A DNA stretch of 64,000 nt. Source: Marsupella aquatica (Eukaryota > Marchantiophyta). The translations under genes were made by a program, and so were the position numbers. Below, piece after piece: positions 13,441 to 26,724 of the stretch. Every line of letters begins with the position of its first letter. Position 1 is the stretch's first letter. Under the pieces are notes generated by a model, which was given only the letters and a program-made list of their open reading frames with translations, ran no database searches and was not told the origin of the DNA. The DNA lies in NCBI GenBank assembly GCA_973895155.1, contig OZ316892.1:21948001-22012000 (forward strand), given 5' to 3'.

Positions 13441-13545
13441 CACCTGCAGGAGAGGATATTATTTGCTACCACCTGCAGGAGAGGATCCAGTGTAAATTGT
13501 CAAGATTGAATGATCCTCTCCTGCAGGTGGTAGCAAATAATCTTC
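13425..13545. repeat. Direct plus inverted repeat (about 30-bp perfect hairpin)
   Basis: The motif TATTTGCT(A/T)CCACCTGCAGG occurs twice in direct orientation (about 13429 and 13459) and once inverted (13512-13541). The second direct copy, 13458-13487, and the inverted copy form perfect arms of about 30 bases with a 24-base loop. All copies contain a PstI-like CTGCAG. No protein-coding context is seen. Confidence 0.85.
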
Positions 13546-13569
13546 CTAAATGAATGACACAATGTTGGT

Positions 13570-14330
13570 AACTCCGTTCTCTTTTGATCACCAAGTGTGA
13601 GCAGGTGGGGAGATCTTTGGGACACTCTTTTGATTGCCCAGGAGTGTGCAGGCCGGGGGACCTAACTTACGCTCCTAACTTAAATTCATGTAATGAGTCT
13701 GCTAGCTAAGAGATGACCTTGTAAAGGACTTCCAAGGTTTTGCCCGAGACAACTAGATTTCCTGTGTAATGAGAAACAAATTGACTTCACCTGTGACCCT
13801 AGCATTCAATAGTGTTTCTGCGGACTTGAAGGTCATGCCGGAAAACGACCTTGTAAGTGAATTGGAAGATATTGCCTGAGACCCCCACCTATGACCTTGT
13901 CAGTGATTTGGAAAGTGTTGCCTAAGACCCCACCTCCAGCTGTCCTGCTCGCTGAGATACAAATTGCCCTGACTTGTGACCATACCATTGGTTGACATGT
14001 ATGAGGACTTGAAGGGTTTTGCCCAAGACTGCCACCCAAAATGTCCTTGTCAAGGGACATGCAAGACTAGTGATCATCCATCAATAGCATTTATGAGGAC
14101 TCCATGGTTTTGCCTAAGACACCTGCTTTCCTGTGCAATGAGATCCTACCATTCAGTAGCATTTCTGAGGAACTCAAGGGTTTGCTTCAGACCCAATCTG
14201 AGTCGGCCTTGGAAAGATACATGCAAGACATGCATGATCATACTATTCCATGCCATTTTGGAGGACTTGAAGGTTTTGTCTAAGACCCTCTCCTTTCCTG
14301 TGTAATGAGGAACAAATTTACTGCAGTCTT
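13570..14330. repeat. Degenerate tandem repeats (GAGGACTTGAAGGTTTTGCC-like units)
   Basis: Variants of a phrase containing ACTTGAAGG, TTTTGCC, AAGACC and CCTGTGTAATGAG recur irregularly five or six times with spacings of roughly 60-180 bases. The array is too diverged for a clean period by eye. Confidence 0.5.
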
Positions 14331-16900
14331 TGTTGTCTCAATGAGTTTTCATTTATATCACAATAAGAGATTCACATAGGTTCTGTAAAAAACCCACCGG
14401 CAGACACCAAAAATCAGAGTACAACTGATAGGGCCTCAAAAGCAAGATATTTCCATAAGAGCAACCAAAACACCAATGAGATTTGGCCATTAAGAGGAGT
14501 CAGAACCTTGTCGCTCCATTTTCAACACTATGCTTTCTTGCTTAGTTTGATTGTTTGCTTGAAAATGACCTGCTAGTACAGGTCATTGGGTCTGGATGAC
14601 CTATGCACCCTAGGTTAGTACTAGCCATGGGAGGGGTTATACCTCAGAGGAGAGGAGAAGCACTCCTCATTAGTCAAAGTTGAGTCTCTTGGTATTGGTA
14701 AAGCGTGTGTTTGTGGAGAACTTCATTGTGGAGTGACTCCAGTTGGCATGTCAACATTGAGTGTTTTGGAAGGGTTCTGCCATGTGTACTGGTTTGGAGC
14801 TCCCCATAGCTAGAGTGTTGGCTTAGCTTGACTAACTATACAAATTGTGATGAAGATCTCAAGCATGATTTACTTAGCAGGCAATTGCGGCCTCCTCATC
14901 TTAGTTTTGACAAAGTGTATACTAATTGTTCAGCTTCTAGGCTAGTTGTACTTAGCAGCCCAATTATCTGTGTGCCCAACCCTAAGTAAAGTCTTGCTAG
15001 GAACTCCACTACCACAATTCAAATTGGATTAGAGTGAAGACTTCTCTTGTTCATTGTCTCACTTCATTTAGGTTGTTGTGCTAACACATATCCATGCACA
15101 AATCCTAGCACTACACACCATCTAACTCTTGTAAACAAGACTTAACAACACTTAATCATATGCACAAGGAAGTTAACTAATGTGATTTGTTGTATGCTAT
15201 TGGATCAATCATGGAAGTAGCTTCCAATTTACAATCTAAGGCAAGTCAGTAGGTGTGAGAGGCACCTCCCACTTTTACCCCTATAGTAAATTTACTTTGT
15301 GAAAATTAAAGCGTTTTGCTTTTAATGAGTAGTATCCTTTTTGCAATGAATTATCTACCTGAATTTTTGTAAATTGCAAGAACAAGTACAAGTACAAATT
15401 CAATCACAAAAGTTGAAAAACTTTTGTGATAAAATAGTTTTGTTACACTTAACCACTTGTGACAAGCTGCCGTTGGGCTCAGGGTTGGGCTTCATGGGCT
15501 TGTCCAAGTTAACTTCATAGTTACCAATCTCCTTGACGTCGTTTGCACAATCGGTGTGGCTGCAATTTGCAGCACATTACCTCTCATCAACCTTTGCTGC
15601 TCCACGTGCACTTAGGCATGGTTGACTACAATTATTTTCCTCCTTGGTTTTGAACTGATAGACCCAAATACAAAGGCAATAGTTGCACTAACCCCACCCT
15701 AAACCCATTCCGAAAGTAGTGTTTGAGACCTGATGGTATTAGGTATTGAGTACCATCACTACTTCAAAACAACATGCACATGTACAACATCCAAGGAACA
15801 CATATTAAACAGTTGACACAAGAGATATGTGATTCACTTGACTAGAGAATAGTTACGGCTATGAGAATACACATTCAAGAAAGCTTTCCGAACTCTAGAT
15901 CTATCAGCCATACCAAGTCTCTATAAACTAAACTCTCCCTACCTCTTAGATGACTTTATAATAATGAGCCTAGACATTAAACTCACAAGCTAAAATTTGC
16001 TTGTGCTCGAATATTGTAGTGGCACATCTAACCTTAGTTAATCAAGTACTTGATTATGTTTAGAATAATCATGGTTACATACTAACATTCTCTAGACCAA
16101 GAGTAAATGCCTATTATTAAGGTGGGGATGCGTTGGACAGGCCCTAGTGAACTAAAACCCACTTGATAGGGCATGATCGTGCCATAAGCCTTGGGTTCAA
16201 GCTATCCACTATGCAAGAGTGACACACTACAATATAAGTGGTTTGTAAAGTAGTTATGCAATGTAGGGTAATGTAAGACCAACTTTCTATCTCCCCCCTT
16301 TGTACACGGGTGTAAGTGGTGAATGGAAAGAGGACCTTATCCCAAGCCTTTTTCCATATGCACTAGCTCAAGTCCCAGACTCCCTGCAAGATTGTTGGCA
16401 AGGATCCTTACCTTTAAATTAGGTAAACATGGAGTTGGCCCTAGACCCCAGAGCCAAAGAAGACCCTCTCCATGAAGTAGCTGGTGAATGTATAACACAA
16501 GAGCTGGAAGACACAACACCTACAAACTTCTACATAGGTAGCATTGAGCTAGGCCACAAAGCTGAAGTCCTAGCCTAGGGATGGTGATGGGAAAAGCAAG
16601 TTTGAGTTTGAGAGGAATCTTGGGAATTTTTATGCTCACCACCGACAGCAAGTCACAAATGTTTGTCGCAATGTTTGTATTACTACTACTTGAGGCCCGT
16701 GGCAGCAGTTTCACTACCATTCAATTTTGAGTGCTACCTCCTCCATACTCTTGGTTGGGGATCACTTGATCAAAATGGTCTTAAAAAGGGAATAACATGA
16801 TGCATTGCAATTAAAGGTGTTGCACTAATGGAGTGTGCACTTAGCAATAGCTGACTGTAGGTGTTTTGTAACTTACCACTACAATGTATCAATCATAAGG
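14331..16900. other. Intergenic region, nothing recognised
   Basis: AT-rich DNA with no ORF above about 66 codons and no recognisable domain. Old retroelement sequence is possible, but I see no RT, protease or integrase motif. Confidence 0.4.
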
Positions 16901-16919
16901 TTTGTAAGGCAATGAAACT

Positions 16920-18260
16920 GAAGTCAATCCCCTTGCTGACATGACACTTTGGAGAGGCCGTCACCCGAAAGTGGCTCGTAAATTACTTTTGTCAGTAATG
17001 TAATCTAACGTAACATAAGGCAAACTAAAGTGAATGCCCTCACTCACATGACACTACGGAGGGACTATTACCTGTAAGTAGTTTGTAACGTACTACTGCA
17101 ATGTAATATAAGTGAACTAATGTGAATGCCCTTGCTCAGGTGACACTGTAGAGGGGCTGTTGCCTATAGGTGGTTGTAACTTTATATTGCACTGTTTGTA
17201 AGGCAAACCAAAGCGAATGCCCTTGCTCACATGCCACTGTAGAGGGGCCATTGCCTGTAAGTGGCTGGTAACTCACTAGTGCAATGTAATGTAAGGTGAA
17301 CCAAAGTGAACGCCCTTGCTCACATGACATTGTAGAGGGGCCAGTGCTTGTAGGTTGTTTGTAACTTACTATTGCAATGTAATGTAAGATGAACCAATGT
17401 GAACACCCTTGCTCACATGACACTATAGAGGGGCAATAACCTGTAGGTTGTTTGTAACTTACTATTGCAATGCAACATAAGGGGAACCAAAGTGAATGCC
17501 CTTGCCCACATGACACTATAGCGGGGCCATTGCCTATAGCAAAGTGATTGCCCTTGCTCATATGACAATGTAGATGACCATCGCCTATAAGTGATTTGAA
17601 ACTTACAACTGCACTGTTTGTAAGGTGAACCAAAGTGAATGCTCTTGCTCACATGACACTCTAGAGATGCTATCACCTATAAGTGGTTTGTAACTTACTA
17701 CTGTATGTAAGGCAAACCAAAAAGTGAATGCCATCGCAGGCATGACACTGTAGAGAGGCGATTGTCTGTATGTGGTTTGTAACTTACTACTCCGCGTAAG
17801 GCAAACCAAAGTGAATGGCCTGTCTACATGCCATTGTAGACAGGCCATGGCCTATAAGTGATTGTAACCTAGTACTCCAGTGTCTGTAAGACAAACCAAA
17901 GTGAATGCCCTCTCTCACATGACATTGTAGAAGGGCCATTGCCAATAAGTGGTATGTAACATATTACAGGTAAAGCAACCAAAGTGAAAGCTCTCTTACA
18001 TGACACTGTAGAGAGGCCATTGCCTATAAGTGGTTTGTAACTTACTATGGCACTGATTGTAAACACCAATTACTGCTGCACTGTGCGTATAAGACAAACC
18101 AAAGTGGATGCCCTCACTCACATGACACTGTAGAGGGGCCATAGACTAAACCCTCGCTCACATGACACCATAGAGGGGCCATCGCCTGTTTGTAAATGAT
18201 TACAGTGTAAATGTAAGGCGAACCTTAGTGAATCCTGTCTGTCACATGACACTGTAGCGA
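16920..18260. repeat. Array of about 16 degenerate ~90-bp tandem repeats
   Basis: A core resembling CTCACATGACACTGTAGAGG recurs near 16931, 17037, 17129, 17221, 17314, 17408, 17500, 17550, 17643, 17731, 17820, 17910, 17993, 18111, 18152 and 18235. It is followed by GGCCATTGCCTGTAAGTGG and GTAACTTACTA-like text. Most spacings are 85-95 bases, with some short and some expanded units. The array stops where the GC-rich leader of the UTP4 gene begins. Several minus-strand ORFs of 66-165 codons across it are repeat translations, not genes. Confidence 0.85.
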
Positions 18261-19223
18261 GGCCGTCGCTTTGGAATAGAGAGAGGCGCAAGGGTTTCTC
18301 CAATTCTCGAAACGATGCACGACATTTCATCAGTCTGCGCTGAGAAATCTGAACACAGCAGCAGCAGCAGCAGCAGCTCAATCGAGCTTCGCTTCCGCTT
18401 CAGACTCAGCTCTCACAGGTCCTCTCCGTCGGCGTAGTTCCCACTTTTCCATGTTCGAATGTCGTGAAAGCGGCGCAGCCACATTTTGTGCAGCCGACAA
18501 ATTTCGGAGTAGTGTAGTGAAGTCACTGAGGGAGATTTCAGCGGAGGTGGGAGCAGGTATCGCAATCCAGTCGTGGAGGATCATTCTCTTTGGTGGAATG
18601 TGGTGAAAGCGGCGCAGGGACATTGTCTTGGAGCTGAGAGTGTTGAACTTGTTGGAAGGGACTTCGGCGGGGTGGGGTTGTGGAGGCACGCTTGCAATCC
18701 AGCCGTGGAGGATGCAACCTGGTCGTTCGATTCAGTCTTTCGGGGACTGTCTGCTCGAGACAAAGGTTCGTTCGCTTGTTCGTTCACAGTGTTTCTCTGC
18801 GCTTTCGTTGCTCACTAGAGTACCGCTTCTGTGGCCGAATCCGTCAAGTGGTTAATCGTCACGCTGGTTGTGCGCATCTTTGTGACTCAGGAAGGATGCT
18901 GTCTTGTTTCACCTGCTCTGTCGCGGTCTTCATGCTACGTTGTTGCAGTCGATTTGAGTTTCGTGCGATTTGTGGACGTTAGGGTTTAGTTAGGGTTTTG
19001 GGAGTGTGTTGTTTTTGCTATATCTGGTGGGTGAATTGTACTTTGTGGCCTTTGCAGGTTGGAGGGCACAACTGTGCGCCGCGGAGAGCAATCAGTTGAA
19101 TCTGACACGAAATACGCTGAAGTTCTGGAAGGGACGTGCTTCTTAAATGTGAGAAGAGAGACAATCCTGAAGCTGGATTGTTTTGGACCGTATATATAGA
19201 GGCCCCCAGCTTGTTGAGTGGCG
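18260..19223 (+). promoter_or_regulatory. Probable promoter/5' leader of UTP4
   Basis: GC content rises at about 18260, and a CAG microsatellite (18358-18377) and CT-rich stretches follow. A 5'-UTR intron is possible, since a TTTGCAG acceptor-like site occurs at about 19053-19059. No TATA box is obvious. Confidence 0.4.
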
Positions 19224-22200
19224 ATGCTGGAAGTGCACCGATGGCGGCAGATAGATTGGAGGCCTTCGGCAGTGGTGGCACTTGCGACTAGTGTGAATGG
19301 AACGGTAGTGGCTGCTGCGCGAGAAAATGGGGCTATTGAACTGTGGAATGTTGCCCCGGGGTCGGTTGGTTGGCACTGTCTTCTGGTAAAGCTCTGTTCA
19401 GTGTCACGAGTATTTTAACTTCCAGTGCACTATCTACAATCCGAAGGTCCTCAATGTTAGTTCAGGGCCTACTTGCGTTTTTCTCTTGACCCCCTTTGCA
19501 GAACCTTGGTTCATATTTCGGTGTTGAATCTTTTCATTGTTGTGGACGCGTTGATTCTCAGACCATACCGGGAAAGGAAGATGCTGCGATCTCATCTTTG
19601 GTCTGGTGCAAGTCTTGGGACGAGGAAGTGTGTCCCCTCGGACGATTGTTTTCCGCTGGACTGGACGGGTTTATAACCGAGTGGGATCTACAAACGCTTC
19701 ACCCCAAGGTAGAATCTTCATATTGTCTCAGTTGTTAAGTCTGGGACTGAATTCACCAATGCCGAAACCCATGAGTTGGGAGCTTGAGCTGATGGCGGAA
19801 TGGCCCCTCTTCGCAGGAGATCGTGGAATCATATGGTGGGTCGGTCTGGCAGCTGGCGGCAGAACCTTTCGCCCAACCAGTCCAGTCCTCCAAGACCGGC
19901 AATGGGAACATTGGGATCCAGAATGGAGCCCTTGATGACAGTGACGAAAGTTCAGATGAGGATGATAGTGATAAGGAGGATAATAGACATGTAGAGCAAG
20001 AAGCAGCTGAGCAGCGGGTAGCTGTAGGATGTGACGATGGATGCCTGCGGCTGTTCACGGTCCGTGACAGTGACGAGGGGATGGTGTATCGGAGATCCTT
20101 TCCACGAGTGACAGGTTGGAGTCGTATTTGAGTGCAGGATAGATAATAGACAGGATTCTTCAGTTCTGCCTCAAGAGCTTCATCGTGCGTTGTTCTTGCT
20201 CCGATTAGACTATTGTGTCATCAATATAGGAGAGAAATTGGTATTGTTATTGTCTGCAGAAAACCTCCCATTTGTGCATTTCTCAGCTTCCAGCCTGGTC
20301 GGAATTATTGAACCTCTTTGCCTGGACTATGGGCAGGGCGAATTTTGAGTGTGGCGTGGAGCGTCGATGGGTCAAAAATCTACTCTGGTGGATCTGATGG
20401 GTACGATTTTGGAAGTCCTTAGTCACGTTTCTGCGTGGCAGACTTCAGATGAACCATGTTTCTTTACCATACATAATGTGATTGAAGTGTAGCTTGCTTC
20501 GAAAGTGTTCTCTGTTGTTGTTATTCCAACCTCTAGAAATGACCCTGGGAGTAACGACTCATTTTTAAATGCTGCAACCCTTTGACATGGATTACCGATG
20601 AGACATCTCTTGTTGTTTCATGTTTGGTATGCTAAATCCGAGATGTTTTTAAAATGCAGGTGTATACATTGTTGGGATTCGTATAAAGTACAGGAGCTGT
20701 TTAGGATCACGGCTGGAATTGGAGGTCTCGGGGGAGGTGCTGAACTATGCGTGTGGTCTCTGTTGGCCCTCAGGTGAGACTTCATCAGCGTCAGTCGGGC
20801 ATCTCTTCCCGACTGTTTGTGCATTCCGGAGCCAATATCATTCTTTCATTCCTTGTCAGCTATTACTAGCTGAGCTCACTTTGGCAAAGACTGTTCTTTT
20901 GATCGACAATTGAATCCTTGGTCAATGTAGTCCACTTCGTTCGGATGTGGAGATTTGTAGAAACACTCTGAAATGATCGGTTTGTGGATTTGTTTGTTAA
21001 TGAAGGGATGGAACCATAGTGAGTGGTGATAGCTCTGGGAGCACGCAGTTTTGGGAAGGGAAGCATGGAACCTTGATACAGGCCCTAGCAAAGCATGGTG
21101 CTGATGTCCTGGCTTTGGCAGCTGCTCCTTCTCATCGTGGTGTCTACGCATCTGGGGCCGACGGTCAGGTAGAGCTGAGTCCGTTTGCCCATTCGCGTTG
21201 CTTTCCTACGTTATTTGGAGGTTGTCTAACAGTCGGACTTTGGATATATGACAGTCTTGTTTGTCAACATTCGATCAGGTGATTTTATACCAACATGTGG
21301 ATTCAAGCGTCAGAGAAGATGGAGTTGCTGCTGGATCTGCCAACACAGTGGGTGCTTTGACTGACAAGTGGGTCTTCGTCGGAAGCAAGCGTACCCATAC
21401 ACATGACGTCAGGGCTCTAGCCGTGGCTTTTCCATGTGCAGACGAAGAAGGTTGGCTTCCTCTGTTGTTCATTATGGGCTGGGAGTGCAATCAGTAGCGA
21501 AGTAAGCCCTTGTTACTTTTCAGTCGAATGGGCACTGACTGAAGATTTTTTGGGTGGTTTTTGGCAGGCGAGACTACTGAGAAGAAAGTTGAGAAGAAGA
21601 TACGCAAGAGAGACTATCACGGAACGAGTTCAGATCATAAGAAATGGCTGCGGCCAGGAGCCGCAATGTTAATCTCGGGGGGAAATGACTCAAAGCTTTT
21701 CACATATCCTGCCAATGCATTTCTTGCTTTTCATCCCCATGAAATTTGTGCAGCCCCTCAGCGTCCACACGTGCAGCTTACAAGTGAGGTTGGAAACGGT
21801 GGGGGTACTATGTTCATGGCTCAGTACTCGACTTGGGTTGATGTATGGAGGACAAATACGAAACCCAAGAATATAGTATATATGAAAGACGGCTTGGATT
21901 TCAGAAAGGACGTCTTAGGAAAGAGAAAGGCAGTAGATGAAGGGAACCATGTCTCAAGGAAAAATATGAAGTCCAATGGTGGTTTACATGTGAAGAGTGC
22001 ATCTGATTTTCCAGCTTGCAACGGAAAGGATGAAAAATTGGGATCTGAGCGGGCAGAGAATGGAAAGACGAAAGGGATCTCTCCTGAGCTTGTGGCAAGA
22101 ATAAAGTCCAAGTCAGTCGAACACATTTGCTGCAGTGCAATATCTAGTAATGGACTATATGTAGCATTTTCTGATCGGCTGAAGCCAAGGCTATATCAAT

Positions 22201-23635
22201 TGGAGCACGCGAAACTAGGTTCACAGAGTTCTACGAATTCGAGGGGTATTGCCAAGAAGAAGCTTCCTGCAAGCATTCCGGCCGCTCAAAGTATTCAGTT
22301 CACTCATGATAACTCTAGGCTTTTGCTTGGTCGTCCTCATCAAATCCTGGTGGGTCAATCGAGCCCAGATATTTGCTACTACCTCTTATTTAAAAGTAGT
22401 GTCTTACAACTTGCATGGTTAAGCGATTCTCATTTCCTTGGCGTATCCTGATTTGTACAGGTTATCGATGTGGCAGACGCCAAGGTGGTTCACTCATTCC
22501 ATGTGGACGCACCAGTGGCATCTGGAGAAGGGACCACGGGTTTATCTCCTTTGAGGTTAATGTGTACGAGTGCCGACAGTCAATGGCTTGCTGCAATCAC
22601 AAGCAGTGGCCATGTTCACGTGTTCAACCTAGAAACTTTGAAGTACGTTTTATTATTTTCTTTTAGCAAGAGCACGTTTGTACATTATTTCAGCAGCATC
22701 TAGTTTGTGTCGGAAGGTGTAGGGTTTCCCCTAACCCCTAATCTTGAACTGAATCGGGTAATGGGCATATTTTACTCAAAATGTTGTTGCTGAAATATGC
22801 AGTACAGTATAGTACGGTACAGTTCGTGACATTTCCTCAAAATGATGCGTCTTTACTTGTTATTGCAGGCATCACTGGTCTATCCCTGTACCGGATGGAA
22901 GTGTAGCAACATCAGCGATATTCAGGCTTAGTACTAGCAATGTGCTCATAATTAGTACGTCGACAAACCAAATACATGTTCTCAATGTTGAAGCCAAAGA
23001 GTTGAGTGAGTGGTCCGCCGTCAATGGAGCACAGATGTCTCGTTGTATGCTGGAGTTTCCAGGAGCTATCATTGGTCTCTCCGTTCCACCTAAATCAACT
23101 TCTACTTCTGTAATCGCATATAGCCCAAGGTTCGCTCTCTACCCCATACGATATTGCAGAATTGAAAACCTTAAATTTCGTCGTTTCTTTGGGTCTGAAT
23201 TGTCGGTCAGTGGATGGAGCCTTCCTCGAGGTGGAGTCTGAGCCCATATCACTCTGGTATAATTTTCGTGTTTTGTCCTTTGACAGAATTGTGTTTCTGG
23301 TTGTTTGGTTCAGAGCAATGTGCAAGATAGACTTCAGTAAAACATTGAGCGAGAGTACCTTGGATGCGAGAGGAGATGAGACCTCAGGAACGTCAGCTGA
23401 AGCAAGTCCCTCATCTGCACAGAATAATCATGATTATGCCAGCGAGAATGGTGTTGAGCATAAGGTTAATGGTCATTCGAATGTGAATAGCAATTTTGTA
23501 GTGGTACATTTCAAGAATCCTGTCCTTTTCTTAGGGCATACTAGTCCTAGTTCGGTCTTAGTTGTAGAGAAGCCTTGGTTGGATGTGTTGAGGAAATTCC
23601 CAGCACCAGTTTTCAGGCACTTGTATGGTACTTAA
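19224..23635 (+). CDS. UTP4: UTP4/Cirhin homologue (POPCORN), WD40 protein of the SSU processome
   Basis: Exons 19224-19385, 19502-19708, 19817-20114, 20337-20400, 20660-20773, 21006-21168, 21279-21450, 21568-22349, 22461-22642, 22869-23129 and 23314-23635 join in phase into about 908 aa. The start [20 protein letters not shown] matches the conserved N-terminus of UTP4/Cirhin. WD40 blades are visible as [48 protein letters not shown] and [25 protein letters not shown] and the C-terminal [24 protein letters not shown] and FRHLYGT segments are diagnostic. UTP4 is a t-UTP/UTP-A subunit needed for nucleolar pre-18S rRNA synthesis and processing; the Arabidopsis relative is POPCORN, required for embryo development. 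Acidic or charged insertions lie in exons 3 and 8, making it somewhat longer than I expect for the family. Boundaries were read by eye; identity is confident. Confidence 0.93.
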
Positions 23636-25598
23636 ATTTGCTCAGTGGCTTCTTTTGCTTCTGCGTCTTGTTCATGTTGGTGCAACCTATTACCTTCTCA
23701 TCCCTTTGCAGGCCATCATTTACGGTAGGATGAAAATCCATGCATGTCTGGTTATCATATGCTGAAATAGTAGAAGAAGTTTGTTGCGGTTCTGTGGTAT
23801 CCTTCCTTCATTTGTGCTTACAATATGGATGGACATACTTGACGCTGAATTCTCAGATGATGTCCTGACTCAGCTATGGGCCTTTCAAGTCTCTGTCGAA
23901 GTAATTCTCTTGATAGCCTACCTTCTTCACTTTTTTTTGCGCGAAATGTTTAATGGATCCTTCCTACCTGAATAGTTTGATCAAATGTCCGGACACTGCT
24001 CATTATGAATAACAAGGAGTGAGTTTGTCTTAGAGGAATTTGTCATCTGGGGACCTTTGCGATTCATTTCTGACTGTATCCAACTTTTGACGCACATGAT
24101 GCAATGACGTGTCAGATTTAGTTTATTTAACCCCGAAATCAAAGGATTATGGAGATTGGGATTCAATCTTCCAAGGACAACCTTAAAAATGAAGTGCACG
24201 TCAATGCCGCATATAAATCCCCTTGGATGAGATTGTCTCGCACTTTCAGTCCACTTAGTGGCAATCTCAAAGTAATTACTTGGAAGCTTTTGGAGAGGCT
24301 TTCTGTACTGCTTGTCATCTAATAATATTGGAGATCAGTAGGGGTCTCAACCTGGCTCCCCACTGTTGTGTTGTCTTAGGGTGGTCACTTCCATAAATGC
24401 CATATTACTCGACTCACTTCCATAAATGCCATATTACTCGACTCACTTCCATAAATGCCATATTACTCGCTCCAAAGTATATGGCCATCTAAATGGTTTT
24501 GCAAAATCACTTGATGAGTGATGGCCATCTAAATGGTTTTGCAAAATCACTTGATGATTGATGCTGCACAATTTTATATATTGAATTATGGATGTCATAA
24601 ATGATCCAAACCTTAGCCCCGTGATCTATAATCCTCCATAACATGCAGCACAATTTCATATATAGTGAATTATGGATATGGATGCCGTAAATTATCTAAA
24701 CCTTTGCCCTGAGAGGTATGATCGATTGATATTGTAAAACTTAACTTTGCCCTGTGATATGTATGATCGATTGATGTTGTAAAACTTTATCTAGAGTGAA
24801 TTATGGAAAAAATTTGGACGTCATAAATAACCCAAGTCCTTTACCAATCGTCCATATAGTGATCCTCTACCAATCATGTTGTAGTATGTATACTAGTTGT
24901 CTCACTTGCTTTGTAACTATTATATTGTGGGCACTAGATAAAGATTAAAATAGTTTTTTTTGTGAATCCTTATGATTTATGAAATTAAATTTTATCAACA
25001 TTAGTATATATCCCCAACCAAGTTTTTAATAGTAAGATAAAGAAAATCCCAATTATGTGCCCAGACTTCAAACAATTAAGCACTCGCTATATTATAACTG
25101 TAGGTTATATGAGCCCAGGCCGACCCCTGAGGTTGCCCGAATCAATCTATTCAGTTGATTAGAAGTAGAGCCTACATAAATTGGATCCTTTTTCCATCTA
25201 TATATTTAGATAGAATAGATCATCAGGACTTGGGCTGCAGTTCATGGAACCTTGTATCGAACGGACCGGGTCAAACTATCTTCAAAACCTTCTTTTATCT
25301 GCACGCGTAGCTCACGGTAAGATCATCACGACAGCCAACCAACCCCCTTACCTTATACTTCTGTCAACGTCATTACGAAGAATTCCTGTTGCTCATGCAT
25401 CTCTCACCTGACTTCTCGGGCTGGGTGAGATTTTGGAAAGTACTCCTCTAACATGTTCAGTCTTTGGCCTGCAGGAGATTAATGGCAAGAAGAAGCCTTT
25501 GCAAGCTGTAAAAGGAGAAACGAGGATGATCATCAGACTCCCTGTTTCAGTTCATGTAAAAGGTATACACTGGTGCCAGAGTTTCAGAATTAATCCAT
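23636..25598. other. Intergenic region with short tandem repeats
   Basis: No gene was recognised. Besides the repeats listed separately, two AT-rich paragraphs (24560-24640 and 24640-24800) repeat phrases such as GAATTATGGAT and TATGATCGATTGAT. Confidence 0.4.
24386..24560. repeat. 29-bp repeat x3 followed by 40-bp repeat x2
   Basis: CACTTCCATAAATGCCATAT recurs at 24386, 24415 and 24444 (29-base period). Directly after it, ATGGCCATCTAAATGG recurs at 24481 and 24521 (40-base period). Both arrays are nearly perfect, indicating recent slippage or duplication. Confidence 0.85.
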
Positions 25599-26724
25599 GG
25601 ACCCCCATGTTATATTAGAGGCAGTTATCTAAAAACTGAAGCCTAAATGGACCTCCAAATCTAAAGATTTTTTTTTTCAAAAATGGACAAGTCAATGTTT
25701 GACACTTGAAACAGTTGCCAAATTTACCAAAGGCAACCATAAAAACATCAATTGTAAAACCAGCTACAATGTGAACTATTGTTTAATGTGTGGGTAGTTT
25801 AATTGCCCACTTCAGTAAAACGGTGCTCGACGGTTTCTCCCACGGTACCGACAGGATGTTGGATGCACTCAAGTTGCATCAAAAGTAATCACTTTCAATT
25901 CCTACACGTAGATAGACGAAGAGAGAAAAGTCATTGGTGTCATCAAATCATTAACTTTGCATAATCATTTAAGACAAAAAGGTTCATGGAAGCAAATCTC
26001 CAATTGTGGAATTTGGAATTGATCGAAAGCTAGAAAAATTTAGAAACTCATGACCACTTTAGTACTTGATAAAATCTCCCAATGTTACACTCATCGGAAA
26101 ACTAAAGAACATTACAAACTTATAATCTCTACTAAATCTATCAATGTTAAGTTCATTAAAAAGCTAAAGAATTTTAAAATTCATAATCTCTTTAGTACTC
26201 AATAAGATCTGTCAATTTTAGGTTCATTCTCATGGAGGGGGTCAACATTCCAGGGGTTGTACAACAAAGATTTCTATTCACATTAGACATTATGAAATCA
26301 CGGGTAAAATTTATTTTTCAAATTACTTACTCAATTCTTACCAAATGATGACAATGTTGAGCTCATTAGGACGTCTCTTCAAGATCTTCCTAACGCCATA
26401 TTATATGTGAGTTTTCATTATAATTTGACTCAGCAATGTCAAATCTAAAATTGCTATTGAGAAAATTTTATGTTTTGAATAAAATCAAAATATAAATAAA
26501 ATAGTTATTGAGAGTAGTTTTACCTTAATCTTTTTGTCTTTTGATTTGCATGTCAATTTTTTTTACAATTTTTTTATGTCCCCGTTTTTACAGAAAACTT
26601 GTCACAAACACGAATGCAGAAGTTAATTTTGTCCAAAAACAAATTTCTTCCTATTTGCAACGTGTCAGGATGATGTGGCGCAATGTGGAGCCAATAATTT
26701 TGCAAAGGACCCCTAATGGGAGTC
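25599..26724 (+). mobile_element. 1.1-kb non-autonomous element, copy A (inverted partner at 37.3 kb)
   Basis: This stretch reappears in reverse complement at 37317-38460 with roughly nine of ten bases matching by eye. It begins GGACCCCCATG and ends with GACCCCTAATGGGAGTC, while copy B ends in the more perfect GGACCCCCATTAGGGGTCC. The two ends thus form a short imperfect terminal inverted repeat (GGACCCCCAT). No ORF with recognisable domains is inside, so it is probably a deletion derivative or MITE-like DNA transposon. The sequence left of GGACCCCC (ATTAATCC(A/G)T) is also shared between copies, so the true left end may lie slightly further out. Confidence 0.75.

Noticed and set aside
17136-18069. 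Series of minus-strand ORFs with repeated SLWFxLxY phrases resembling a repeat protein
   Set aside because: They are translations of the degenerate ~90-bp tandem array, change frame between units and lack splice sites or known domains.
16920-18260. Possible CRISPR array
   Set aside because: Units are degenerate and contiguous without unique equal-length spacers, and the DNA is plant nuclear.
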